A stretch of 64,000 nucleotides of DNA, taken from positions 1-64,000 of the forward strand of contig JALQPE010002266.1 of the NCBI GenBank assembly GCA_030407315.1. The letters run 5' to 3'. The notes beneath the pieces are model-generated. The model saw only the letters and a program-made list of their open reading frames with translations, was not told the DNA's origin and did not search any database. The translations under genes were made by a program, and so were the position numbers. Below are positions 52,232-61,090 of this stretch, one piece after another (position 1 is the first letter of the stretch; each line of letters opens with the position of its first letter). Origin of the DNA: Asparagopsis taxiformis (lineage: Eukaryota > Rhodophyta > Florideophyceae > Bonnemaisoniales > Bonnemaisoniaceae).

Positions 52232-53992
52232 TTATTTCCATGTAATGCTGTCGAGCTCTTTCCCGACGTTAAAATCAATGCTAAACTCACCGCTCGTGCA
52301 GATGTTATTCAGCTGTTCATATAGGTGTAAGTTGCGTTTGGTGAGCGCGTCTGCCACATTCAAGTGTCCTGGTATCCATCGCAACGTGTCCAGGTCTCCA
52401 GACTCAAAGCTGTTTCTTATACGCTCGACAGTTTGCCTGAGCCTGAAATCTCTGCCTTCGTGCAAAGAGGTAATTGTATCATATAAAGCGTGCGAGTCAA
52501 CTTGTAACTTATGCTTCAGGCGTGTAGAGGAAAAGATGGAGTTGTAAGCGGACTTCAGATAATAACCGCGGTCATCTGCGTCAGCAGCGGCAAGGATCTC
52601 GGCCCCATAAGAGGAGTAGCATACCCTTCTCTGTTTGTTGCTTGTCCAGTCGATGGGATGAAATATAGTCTCGTTGCTTCCTACGTGGATCAAAAGTCCG
52701 GTTAGTAATCCGGTCTGTCCATATGAGCGATGTCGTGATATGTTGAAGGCTGCATCTGCGAATGTGCAAATGTATGCGGTAATCACCTGGTGTCCGCACA
52801 CTCGTTTGAATGTGATCACTGGTTTCAGCTTCATTAGTTCTTTTACGCAGTTGTTAGCTTCAACGAGGTGTCCGACCGTTAGTTGGGATGTACTCTGCTG
52901 CATCCACGACGCCACGGATGATGCTTGTGGTAATGCACCACCTCCAAGAAAGTTGATGATGCCGGCCAAGCTTTTTAGCATTGTTACTTCGTTATCGATA
53001 GCCTTGTCTCCCTGCTCTTTCTTACGTGTCCTCGATAGTTCAATGGGTTTGATTCTTGCGAAGTAATTTTCCATGGATAAAGTGATGGTGCCCAGCGAAG
53101 TTTGTGAAAGGTCGCATCCGTTGAATGTGAAGGGTTTATCGACAACATACTTTCCAATCTCGAATCGGTTGCCCAGCTCTTTCGCAAAGTGGTTTATGCT
53201 TTCAATTTCGCCAGCAATTAGGAAGTCGTCAGTAACTTTAGCAACAATTAGGCTTAGCGTACCTTGGTGGTCTTTCACAATATATATTTGGCTTATCCCG
53301 AATACTTTTTGCATCCCGTACGCATCGATCATCCATTGTTCGATTGTGGTCGCCCATTGTCTTCCAGCTTCGGCAATACCATAAGGGAGTAGTGTTAGTT
53401 TCCATAGGAGGCCGCGGTCTCCGTTCCATTCTTTCGGTGGGCGAACAAATATGTCGCGCTTGATGGGTCCGCTCTGGAGGTAAGCTCCTTTGAGGTCCGC
53501 AAGAGCGAGTCGAAAGTTGAAGATGGCAGCGATGGAAAGCACGAGTCTGATGCAATCGAATTGTGCAGTCGAAGAGTCCTTCCGTATGTCGTTCTTTTCC
53601 TTGTCTCTATTCCCGTGGGGGACAATACGCGCTTTCAGTTTCCGCTCACCTGATTCCGATGTTTTGATCTTGTAAACTACATGTGATGATATCACATTTG
53701 ATTCTGCTGGTACTTCTTTTTCAGGTACGATTGTATATGCTTCTTTCCAATTTCCGTCGTGCTCTTCCTCAAATGCTGTCTCTAGAATCCATGGGGGCGC
53801 AAATTCGAGGCCTTTTCGATTGACCTGGGACATTCCTATTTCATCGAATATCTGTTGCAAAACAAGTTGTTTTCTTGATTGGAGCTCTGTATATAGTTGT
53901 GGTGGTTCTCTTGGTGTTGACGTGCTTCCAATGTCTTTCTGTGCGTCTCTGGTGTGGCTTGGTTCTTTTGGGGTGTTATCATTGTTGCTCAT
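52232..53992 (-). CDS. Copia reverse transcriptase and RNase H
   Basis: An uninterrupted frame of 586 residues begins MSNNDNTPKEPSHTRDAQKD. The Copia RT order is clear: VVYKIKTSESGERKLKARIV, LALADLKGAYLQSGPIKRD, LLPYGIAEAGRQW, then the catalytic region KVTDDFLIAGEIE. The RNase H half has FADAAFNISRHRSYGQTGLL and SYGAEILAAADADDRGYYLK near the end, then WIPGHLNVADALTKRN. The metal-binding box is VTDD where most Copia elements have YVDD; both Asp are kept. The frame opens with its own ATG 105 bases after the integrase stop, whereas most Copia elements encode one gag-pol polyprotein. No inactivating break is seen. Confidence 0.9.
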   Translation of the reverse strand: MSNNDNTPKEPSHTRDAQKDIGSTSTPREPPQLYTELQSRKQLVLQQIFDEIGMSQVNRKGLEFAPPWILETAFEEEHDGNWKEAYTIVPEKEVPAESNVISSHVVYKIKTSESGERKLKARIVPHGNRDKEKNDIRKDSSTAQFDCIRLVLSIAAIFNFRLALADLKGAYLQSGPIKRDIFVRPPKEWNGDRGLLWKLTLLPYGIAEAGRQWATTIEQWMIDAYGMQKVFGISQIYIVKDHQGTLSLIVAKVTDDFLIAGEIESINHFAKELGNRFEIGKYVVDKPFTFNGCDLSQTSLGTITLSMENYFARIKPIELSRTRKKEQGDKAIDNEVTMLKSLAGIINFLGGGALPQASSVASWMQQSTSQLTVGHLVEANNCVKELMKLKPVITFKRVCGHQVITAYICTFADAAFNISRHRSYGQTGLLTGLLIHVGSNETIFHPIDWTSNKQRRVCYSSYGAEILAAADADDRGYYLKSAYNSIFSSTRLKHKLQVDSHALYDTITSLHEGRDFRLRQTVERIRNSFESGDLDTLRWIPGHLNVADALTKRNLHLYEQLNNICTSGEFSIDFNVGKELDSITWK

Positions 53993-54039
53993 TTTGTTGA
54001 GGCAGAGGTGACGCTTCTGGGATGCTTGTAGCGATCTTA

Positions 54040-54060
54040 CTCACACACCCCCCACCTCTG
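54040..54060 (-). promoter_or_regulatory. Internal polypurine-tract copy (central-PPT candidate)
   Basis: The minus strand reads CAGAGGTGGGGGGTGTGTGAG. Its last 13 bases equal the 3' polypurine tract and LTR edge of the same element. It sits in the gap between the integrase and RT frames. Confidence 0.45.
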
Positions 54061-54097
54061 TCTCACATTTTATGTAGGTCATTCGGGTATGTTTTGC

Positions 54098-55198
54098 TTA
54101 TTGTGTGAGTGTGGTGTCGGTTCCATGTTGTAGGGCTTCTTCTAGGGTGTAGGTTGCGAGATCTTCTGTTAGTTGTCCTTGAGGGACGAGTCGGATGTCT
54201 TCGTAAGCCACTTTCATAGGGGGTCCGTGTGTAGCTGTTATTCCTTTTGCAATAAGGAAGTGTGGGTGACATGATATTACTCTGGCTTTTTCCCATTGAT
54301 TCGGCTCGTTATGTTTGGTGGATTTGTGATATACCCATATCAGTCTGTTGACAGGCAACATGTTGGTAGGGACAGTGTTAGGTGCGCGTGTATGCAAGAG
54401 TTTGTGTAATGCGCGGGTGGCAGTCTGCGATTTGTATGCTTCGAGGAGATCTTGAGGGATGGTGCTTGTGGGTATGCCAAGGATGGACGGCGAGTATCCT
54501 CTGGCGAGTTGGAATGAGCTTAGGAGTTTTGAACCTGAGAACAGGTTTGATAGGAAGCAAGAGCGTGCGATGATGGACTCAGTTTTTGATGAGCAGCGTT
54601 CGGCTGAGATTCGGGCTATAATGTTCTTGATAATTGCGTTCTTTCGTTCGACGATTCCAGATTTGTTGTGGCGTCTGGTGGGTCTTGGGCATATGGTGAT
54701 ATGATGTCTTGTGCATAGGGCGTGAATAGCGCTCTTGTCGAATTCCTGGTCTCCTGAGAGCTTACTGGGAGCTCCGTGTCTAAATATCCATTCATTTTCT
54801 ATGGATGTTGCAATGAAGTCCTGGGAACGGGTTGGCGCGATTATGACTTCAGAGTAAGAGGAAAAAGTGTCCACTATATGGAGACACACTAATTGTCTCT
54901 TCCTTACATTAGTCCAGAAGAAGTCGAGTTGAATCTCTTCGTTAAACTGACTGTTAATTCGAGAGAAAGAGATCTTCCGTGTGATGGATGGTCTTCCGTG
55001 GCCTGAGCAGATTTCGCATGCGCTGGCGACGGATTTGAGGCAGTGGTCCAGGGGCGGAGTCAGGCAGTTGGCGCGTTTGAGAAGCTCTTTCATATCTTCG
55101 TATCGGGCATGGGAGTAGCGATGGATTCGCTTTGCGATAGAAAGTGGGCTGGCGTGGGTAAGGAGATTATTGGAGGATACAATAGATCTGGCTGTGCT
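54098..55198 (-). pseudogene. Copia integrase, N-terminus cut off by Gypsy insertion
   Basis: The Copia-like part of the frame starts near RSIVSSNNLLTHASPLSIA. The HHCC zinc region follows (HRYSHARYEDMKELLKRANC and CLKSVASACEICSGHG), then the core with Asp in EIQLDFFWTN, Asp in SKLSGDQEFDKSA and Glu in RHNKSGIVERKNAIIK. A C-terminal part has NRLIWVYHKSTKHNEP and KARVISCHPHFLIAKG, ending LTQ. These integrases insert the cDNA. The frame is open further right to 55600, but that part is antisense of the Gypsy LTR, so the real gene is split at about 55199. No separate stop is present in the Copia part. Confidence 0.85.
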
Positions 55199-55957
55199 TG
55201 TAGTATACGTGGCAATTCCGAAATTGCAAATATTTACGTTTTTCCGCGGAATTCGAATCTCGGCGGACACGACCGGCGACAGCAATGAACGAACATTGCT
55301 GGCGCATGCGCGCGCGCAACCTGCACACGTGTGCAACGAACGTATTGGCAACGGCCAACGGACCAACGGGTCCCTACGTGTGACCCACAAGGTCCCTTCC
55401 CATTCGGGGACGTTACGAGCAGTGTTTACACTGTAAAGCGATGCCATCGTGGCTATATAGGTATTGGCATCGTGCCGGGAGGGAAAGGGGACAAGACAAC
55501 GATCGAGCAACGGCTCTAGTCTACGACTGACTTCTACGTTTACGTTTACGTTTTGCCTAACGAGGCTTCGTCTCCGTCGAGCTGCGTACTCCCTACCCAT
55601 CGCCGCACGTAAGGCTGATTGCGTGTAGTGCCTCCGGGCTTGGTCGAGAGCGCCTCCGGTGACGTACCACCTCGTGTGCTAACGTAATCCTCGCGTGGAT
55701 TGTTGCGTCGTGACGCTCGTGTCTACTCGCTAACCACTCTACCTTCCTACCTAACAATACAGTCAAAACACCAGCGGGTGGACTGCTCGTTTCGTTTCGT
55801 AAGGACAGCGTGTCCACTGGCTCGTACCAGCTACTTCTAGAACTAACGTGGTTCCACACTGGTCTCTCGACCTAGAAGTTGCTACGAGCATAACGACAAC
55901 CAACGAGGTTGAGCTCTTTTACGTTAACGAAAAGCTACGTGCTACAGACGACGGTCT
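55199..55957 (+). repeat. Gypsy 5' LTR and leader (LTR right edge not fixed)
   Basis: A TATA-like GGCTATATAGG lies at 55449-55459 and the CA-rich end before gag includes GGTTCCACACTGG. I could not identify a convincing tRNA primer-binding site, so the LTR/leader border is left open. Confidence 0.5.
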
Positions 55958-58360
55958 ATGAATTACGCTGTGTCGAATTCCAGCGCGTCGCCCAGGCAAC
56001 CGTTGCCAACGTCAGCGGACGCCGAAGCCGACGTGGCCTTGTCAGCAGAAGCGATCTTCGCGACTGATCGATCTATCCCGCCGGATATCGAGGCGATCGG
56101 CCAGCTACCACGTACGGTAAGCCCGTTTGAGTCCGTGAGTATGGACCCCGCAACGCGCGGTCAGCTCAACGAAGGGAACGTGACTCCCACGGCACTACGT
56201 GTAGTGTACGAAGACCTTCGAGGTCACATCGAAAGGGCGAGCGACGCGGCCGTCGACGAAGCCGTAAGGCAGAGACTCGGAGTCTCGGAGCGCGAAGCTC
56301 GTGCGTTACGTGAACGCTCAGCGACCCTCGAACGGGAAAACGAAGATTTACGAAACCGCCTCTCCGCCGTGGAGGGAAGACTCGACTCGTTTGTCGTAGT
56401 ATTCAACGAAATCGTCGCCGGACGTTCCGCTCCGCCGAGCGGAAGCGATCCGAATTACGAAGGCTCGCGCGCCTATAACTCGCAATCCTCCCCGGCCGTT
56501 CCGGGAGGATACCCACCAACACCCGGTCCGACGACCCCGACAACGTACGGAAGGGGGGCGACAGTGCAACGAGCCATCGCCCACCCCGACGAGACGCCAC
56601 GAAGGCAATTACGTTTTAACGATACGCCAGACCACGCGCGGTCGGCGGACGCAGCACGAGCTGCGCAATTCGATACGAGAGCTCCCCCGCCACGTGAGAC
56701 GTACATTCCGTGGCTGGGTACGTTCGGCACGACGGACACGCGAGTCCACGAAAACGAACGTGCCGACGCGGTACGCTTACCAGGGAACGCCCTCGGACCC
56801 GTTTGCCACGCGTTGGCAGAGCACACGACAATGCTCGACGCATTTGCGAACGTGGTGTCGTACCGCATGTACCGACTTAACGATGTACGTGAACATCTCT
56901 ACGTGAACGAGAGTCAAAGCGTACATAAGCTCAAACGTGAGCTGGAGGGACTTTTCCCTACGTTAAAGCCGTTCTCCGGCCGGAATCCGATTACGTTACT
57001 CGGATTCCTCGCCCAAATACGTGATGGGTTCAGCACACTCGGAGTGTGCGAGGGAGTGGCAGTACGTGCGCTGCACTTCTTCCTCGAAGGGGACGCCCGA
57101 CGGTTCTACGATTCCCAGTGTACGACTGGTGTGATCACGACTGATCCGACGAAGAGGTTCTCGTGGCCTCACGTAATCAACGCGTTGATCAAACGATACC
57201 TGCAAGACGACGTGCTGCAGGAGGCCTACGAAAAGGTCACGATGATCACGCAGAGTCCTAACGAGGACGAGAATCAGTACGCTGATAGACTCGACACCGC
57301 CACGCGGGCGTGTAACTACGTGTTTACGGATCGACTCCTCGTTCACCACTACGTACGTGGTTTGCTGCCCTCGACGCGGGCAGCAGTGACGGAACGACTC
57401 CGGTCACTCCCCGAACGAGAGAGGAACGACCTCACCGTTGTGAGACGATTGGCGACGGCCGAAGGAACGACCTTCCGTGCACGTACGGCAGCTGTCGCGT
57501 CAGCCGCGAAACCGAAAGTGCGGTTTCCGGTGAAGCCTACGTTGGCTATTTCCGACCACGAGTCGAGGAAGTTCGCGGACTACGATGAGTCCGCGTACTT
57601 ACGTAATGAACGGGCTAACGAGCCCAGTTACCACGATGGTAACCCGAACATCCCCGCGAGGGACGACGACGACGTGTCGCTCGCTGCGGTTCACGTTGCC
57701 GAGAATTTGGAGGCGATCCTCTTCACGAACGGGCCGCCGCCCAACGATACGAAAACGGCAAACGAAAAGCCGGACGAGCTCGAAGCTCGATTGAACCGTC
57801 CATGCGAGGACGTGCCGAAGCTCACGAGCGAGCAGACGCAATTGGCGCACTCCGTAATCCCGAATGATTACTGGACGCTGTCGTGTTGGTCATGCCGCGA
57901 AGATGGCCACTCGACGTTTACGTGTCCGCGTCTGACGCCAGATCAACGGATCTTTTTCGCGTACAAGTACTACCTCTTCCACGTGAAGAGCAACCCACGT
58001 CAGGCTGAGTACTTCCGCCAACGAATGGCTAAACGTAACCAGGAACGACCTGGCGAGCGAGGGAACGTGACCCCGCGGAGGTACGGCACGCCGCCTACGA
58101 TACTCCGAAACCCCAATCGTGACGGGGGAAGGCCCTTCGACAGGCGCCGCGGCGATTTTCGTAATGACCGACGTGACCCCCGCCCGTGGGCGAACGAACG
58201 AAATGGCCAGCGTAATGGCCGCAGCGGAGTCTACGTGACGACCTCCGCTGACGAAACACCACTCGAGGTGGAAACGAGTCACGATGACGAACGAGCTTCG
58301 TGGGCTCACGACGACAACGTGTCGAACGGCCCCGCGCCGGGAAACGACCAGGCGATGTAG
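55958..58360 (+). CDS. Gypsy gag polyprotein
   Basis: The product of 800 residues begins MNYAVSNSSASPRQPLPTSA. A coiled-coil segment (about 80-150, EREARALRERSATLERENED) is followed by a Pro/Thr-rich linker, then the Ty3-type capsid domain (about 325-500) with FSGRNPITLLGFLAQIRDGF, LHFFLEGDARRFYDS and DENQYADRLDTATRACNYVF. One zinc knuckle, CWSCREDGHSTFTCP (CX2CX4HX4C), lies at about 645, followed by an Arg/Asn/Gly-rich tail. Gag packages RNA and forms particles. The frame is intact and overlaps the next one by 61 bases; moving from gag to protease needs a -1 shift, a usual retroelement mechanism. Confidence 0.88.
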   Translation: MNYAVSNSSASPRQPLPTSADAEADVALSAEAIFATDRSIPPDIEAIGQLPRTVSPFESVSMDPATRGQLNEGNVTPTALRVVYEDLRGHIERASDAAVDEAVRQRLGVSEREARALRERSATLERENEDLRNRLSAVEGRLDSFVVVFNEIVAGRSAPPSGSDPNYEGSRAYNSQSSPAVPGGYPPTPGPTTPTTYGRGATVQRAIAHPDETPRRQLRFNDTPDHARSADAARAAQFDTRAPPPRETYIPWLGTFGTTDTRVHENERADAVRLPGNALGPVCHALAEHTTMLDAFANVVSYRMYRLNDVREHLYVNESQSVHKLKRELEGLFPTLKPFSGRNPITLLGFLAQIRDGFSTLGVCEGVAVRALHFFLEGDARRFYDSQCTTGVITTDPTKRFSWPHVINALIKRYLQDDVLQEAYEKVTMITQSPNEDENQYADRLDTATRACNYVFTDRLLVHHYVRGLLPSTRAAVTERLRSLPERERNDLTVVRRLATAEGTTFRARTAAVASAAKPKVRFPVKPTLAISDHESRKFADYDESAYLRNERANEPSYHDGNPNIPARDDDDVSLAAVHVAENLEAILFTNGPPPNDTKTANEKPDELEARLNRPCEDVPKLTSEQTQLAHSVIPNDYWTLSCWSCREDGHSTFTCPRLTPDQRIFFAYKYYLFHVKSNPRQAEYFRQRMAKRNQERPGERGNVTPRRYGTPPTILRNPNRDGGRPFDRRRGDFRNDRRDPRPWANERNGQRNGRSGVYVTTSADETPLEVETSHDDERASWAHDDNVSNGPAPGNDQAM

Positions 58361-59271
58361 GTCACGAGCCACCCACATCGCCTGAACCCTTACGTAAAAG
58401 GGGGACGACCGACGTCGATGATTGGTCCTCCGCAGGCTCACCGATGAACGAGAGTTACGTAAAGCTCACGGCCGCGAAGGCCAACTCGAGTCACACGACA
58501 CCCGACGTGGGGGAAGAAACGAAGTCCGACGGGACGAACGAACCTCACACGAAGAGGAAGCCTCGCAGACGAGCGAGACGCGCTACCCGGAAGCACGACG
58601 CTTCCGAGCGCGAGAAAGCCAAACACGCGGCTTATACGAAGCGTGTCGACGCAAAAGAAGCCATACGGGCTCACACGATGAAGCGACGAACCGCTAGCGA
58701 AGACGTAGACCGCGCGCCGGTCAGGACCGAACCGTTGGTCCTCGACGGGCATACGTGCCTACTTGCGTCGAAGCATTATATCGTATCCGGAACGATCGGA
58801 CTAGACCTCAACGTGATGAGGGCGATTACCATCGCGATGGATACGTGCAGCGGCTACAACTTGATACGAACAAGTTTACTACCCTACGACTGGGTCGACC
58901 GCTGTCTACGTGACGAAGAGCTGCCGAAGCTCGGAGACGCCAACGGGCGACGTTTGCCTATCGAAGGCGCCATCCTGCTTCGTGTCAGGCTGGGGAACTC
59001 GCTGTTCCGCGTAAAATTCTTCGTAGCCAACACGCTGGCTGTCCCCGTTATAATGGGCACGTCGTTCATGTCGAAGCATGTCGATGCTATACGCTGTCGA
59101 GCGCAGACAATCGACCTCCATCGGGGGATACGATACCCATTATCGCGGAGGGCGATACGACGACTCCGTACGAGGAGGGGGAAGAGACGAATCCAAACGT
59201 GGAACCCCCGAAACGCCGCGAGCGTAACGCGGCCTCGAATAGGCCGAGCCGAACGTTCTCGGTTCGCCTGA
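58300..59271 (+). CDS. Gypsy aspartic protease region
   Basis: This frame lies -1 to gag and overlaps its end. A basic linker (KRKPRRRARRATRKHDA) leads to an aspartic protease: the active-site strand AITIAMDTCSGYNLIRTSLL has D-T-C-S-G in place of the usual D-T/S-G-S/A. The flap region (GDANGRRLPIEGAILLRVRL) and the end strand VPVIMGTSFMSKHVDAI follow. Retroelement proteases cut the gag-pol precursor. A Gly to Cys change next to the catalytic Asp could weaken activity. The frame ends at 59271, and pol resumes in another frame from about 59199. Confidence 0.7.
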   Translation: MGSRRQRVERPRAGKRPGDVGHEPPTSPEPLRKRGTTDVDDWSSAGSPMNESYVKLTAAKANSSHTTPDVGEETKSDGTNEPHTKRKPRRRARRATRKHDASEREKAKHAAYTKRVDAKEAIRAHTMKRRTASEDVDRAPVRTEPLVLDGHTCLLASKHYIVSGTIGLDLNVMRAITIAMDTCSGYNLIRTSLLPYDWVDRCLRDEELPKLGDANGRRLPIEGAILLRVRLGNSLFRVKFFVANTLAVPVIMGTSFMSKHVDAIRCRAQTIDLHRGIRYPLSRRAIRRLRTRRGKRRIQTWNPRNAASVTRPRIGRAERSRFA

Positions 59272-59738
59272 CGAAGTACACGCGTGTACCGGCGATGTCG
59301 CAACGGACCGTCAACGTGACGACGGATGCGACCGGACTCGTGTTCCTCGAACCGAAAGCGTCGGTGCAATTCCGGCATGGGCTGCGCATAGCCAACGGAG
59401 TGGTCGACGTAGGACCGAGAGAGACGTTCTCTATTATCGTGTCGAACTTCACGAAGAAGGACCGCGAATTGCCGAAAGGCGCGACGATTGCGTACGCGGT
59501 ACGCTCCCCGTTGGGAATCGTCCCACTCAAGCGTGAGGGCGGCGAAGCCCTCGCGAAGGTTTTGAACCTACCGCTAGTCGACGCGACGACGCGGACAATA
59601 CGAACGGGTTGGGCGACGAAACGCCAGACCCGTTGGTCAACGAAAAGGGGAACGACCCCGCCACGGATTGGCAGTCGACAATCGATTTGTCGCACCTCGA
59701 CGACGAGGATTTACGAAAGCGCATCAACGAGATGCTAG
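59199..59738 (+). pseudogene. Gypsy linker between protease and RT
   Basis: A third frame reads MEPPKRRERNAASNRPSRTF, followed by VRLTKYTRVPAMSQRTVNVT, ANGVVDVGPRETFSIIVSNF and DRELPKGATIAYAV, a beta-rich linker common before RT in Ty3 pol. The real coding switches to the RT frame near 59600, and the remaining residues to 59738 are out of frame. Two frame changes close together point to decay or to consensus errors. Confidence 0.6.
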
Positions 59739-61090
59739 CTACACATTCGTCAATGTGGACGAGCGGACGCCTCGGCGAAATCAATGCTACGGAGCATCGA
59801 ATCGAACTCGAACCGGGCACGCGGCCCATACGTTCAATGCCCTATCGTCAGGGTCCGGCTTTACGTACGATAGCCGAGGAGCAGATCACGAAGATGCTCA
59901 ACGAAGGGGTTATCGAACCCGCGTCCAGCGAATGGGCGTCACCAATCGTGTTGGTGCCGAAGAAGGACGGATCCTTACGTTTCTGTGTCGATTACAGGCG
60001 TTTGAACGCGAAAACGATCGCTGATTCGTACCCGCTTCCTCGTATGGAAGACTGCCTCGATTCGTTGGGCGACGCCGCCATCTTCACGACACTCGATTGT
60101 AACGCCGGTTACTGGCAAGTGCCCGTCTCCGCCGAGGACCGTGATAAGACAACGTTTACGTCTTTCATGGGAACGTATCGCTACGTGCGAATGCCATTCG
60201 GGCTACGAAATGCCCCCGCTACGTTTCAGCGGACGTTGGACATCATCCTCTCCGGAGTACGTTGGCAATCGTGCCTGGTCTACTTAGACGACGTAATCGT
60301 CTTTTCGAAAGACCTCGAGTCTCACCTGGGTCACGTTGACCAGGTGCTTTCCCTGCTACGCGCAGCGGGAGTAACGTTAAAGCTCACGAAGTGCTCGTTC
60401 TTTCAACCACGAGTTGACTACCTGGGGCACGTGATTACCCCAGGGAAGCTGCACGTCGCAGCACGGAACAAGGAAGCCTTTCGTACGGCTACGTTCCCAC
60501 GAGACAAGACGCAATGTCGATCGTTTTTGGGCGCGGCCAACGTTTACCGCCGTTTCGTAAAGGCGTATGCCGAGATCGCTCGGCCACTCAACACGATGTT
60601 GAAGAAGGACGCTTCCCCCGATTGGACGAACCCAACGGACGCGCAAACGAATGCGTTCGAAACGTTGAAGACAATACTGGTGTCGCCACCAGTATTGCAC
60701 CTTCCGAAGGCGGGACGTCCGTTCATGATCGATACCGACGCGTCGGCGTATCAGCTGGGAGCTACGTTGCTCCAGCAGCAGAACGAAGATAAGCCCAACG
60801 AATGGGTGCCGATTGGGTACTGGTCGAAGACCCTTAACGAAACCGAACGCGGTTACTCGGCAACGGAGCGCGAGTGCTTACTCCGTCGTCTGGGCGATAA
60901 CGTCGCTCCGACCCTACGTAGAGGGTCAGCGATTTACCGTACGTACGGATCCACGAAGCCTTACGTTGGCTGATGACGTTGACGGACGCGTCCGGACGAC
61001 TACTACGATGGAGGCTACGCGTTGCCGAATTCGATTTCGAAGTTACGTACAGGCCTGGGCGCGTGCACCAGGTACCTGACGCTTTATCAC
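59609..61090 (+). pseudogene. Gypsy reverse transcriptase and RNase H, frameshifted
   Basis: The RT frame starts within GDETPDPLVNEKGNDPATDW. It has EPASSEWASPIVLVPKKDGS, LRFCVDYRRLNAKTIADSYP, FTTLDCNAGYWQVPV, MPFGLRNAPATFQRTLD and the catalytic YLDDVIVFSKD near 60283. RNase H begins GRPFMIDTDASAYQLGATLL and goes to ATEREC. There a one-base shift near 60885-60895 moves to VVWAITSLRPYVEGQRFTVR in another frame, and a further shift near 60950-60975 leads to LLRWRLRVAEFDFEVTYRPG and VPDALSRV. All catalytic Asp residues are present. RT/RH turns element RNA into cDNA. Confidence 0.85.

Larger units (their letters stand above)
51600..55198 (-). mobile_element. Ty1/Copia LTR retrotransposon, 3' part, interrupted by a Gypsy element
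   Basis: Minus-strand order from right to left: integrase region, reverse transcriptase/RNase H, polypurine tract, LTR. The 5' part (gag, protease, 5' LTR) is not in the window because the Gypsy element starts at about 55199 within the integrase region. The right edge of the 3' LTR is probably at 52142, where TGTGTGAGAAATCC (minus strand) follows a GGGGG tract. The left edge is not fixed and lies between the DUF4246 stop (51188) and the TATA-like box. The listed left coordinate is therefore approximate. Confidence 0.8.

Noticed and set aside
55200..55600. N-terminal 130 residues of the minus-strand Copia integrase frame
   Set aside because: This part is antisense of the Gypsy LTR and has no Copia similarity; the fusion is accidental.
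55840..55880. Gypsy primer-binding site at TGGTCTCTCGACC
   Set aside because: It follows a CA and starts TGG, but its complement does not match the 3' end of a tRNA I can name.
57890..59700. Long minus-strand frames opposite Gypsy gag and pol
   Set aside because: They mirror real coding frames in a CG-rich, stop-poor sequence and show no domain.
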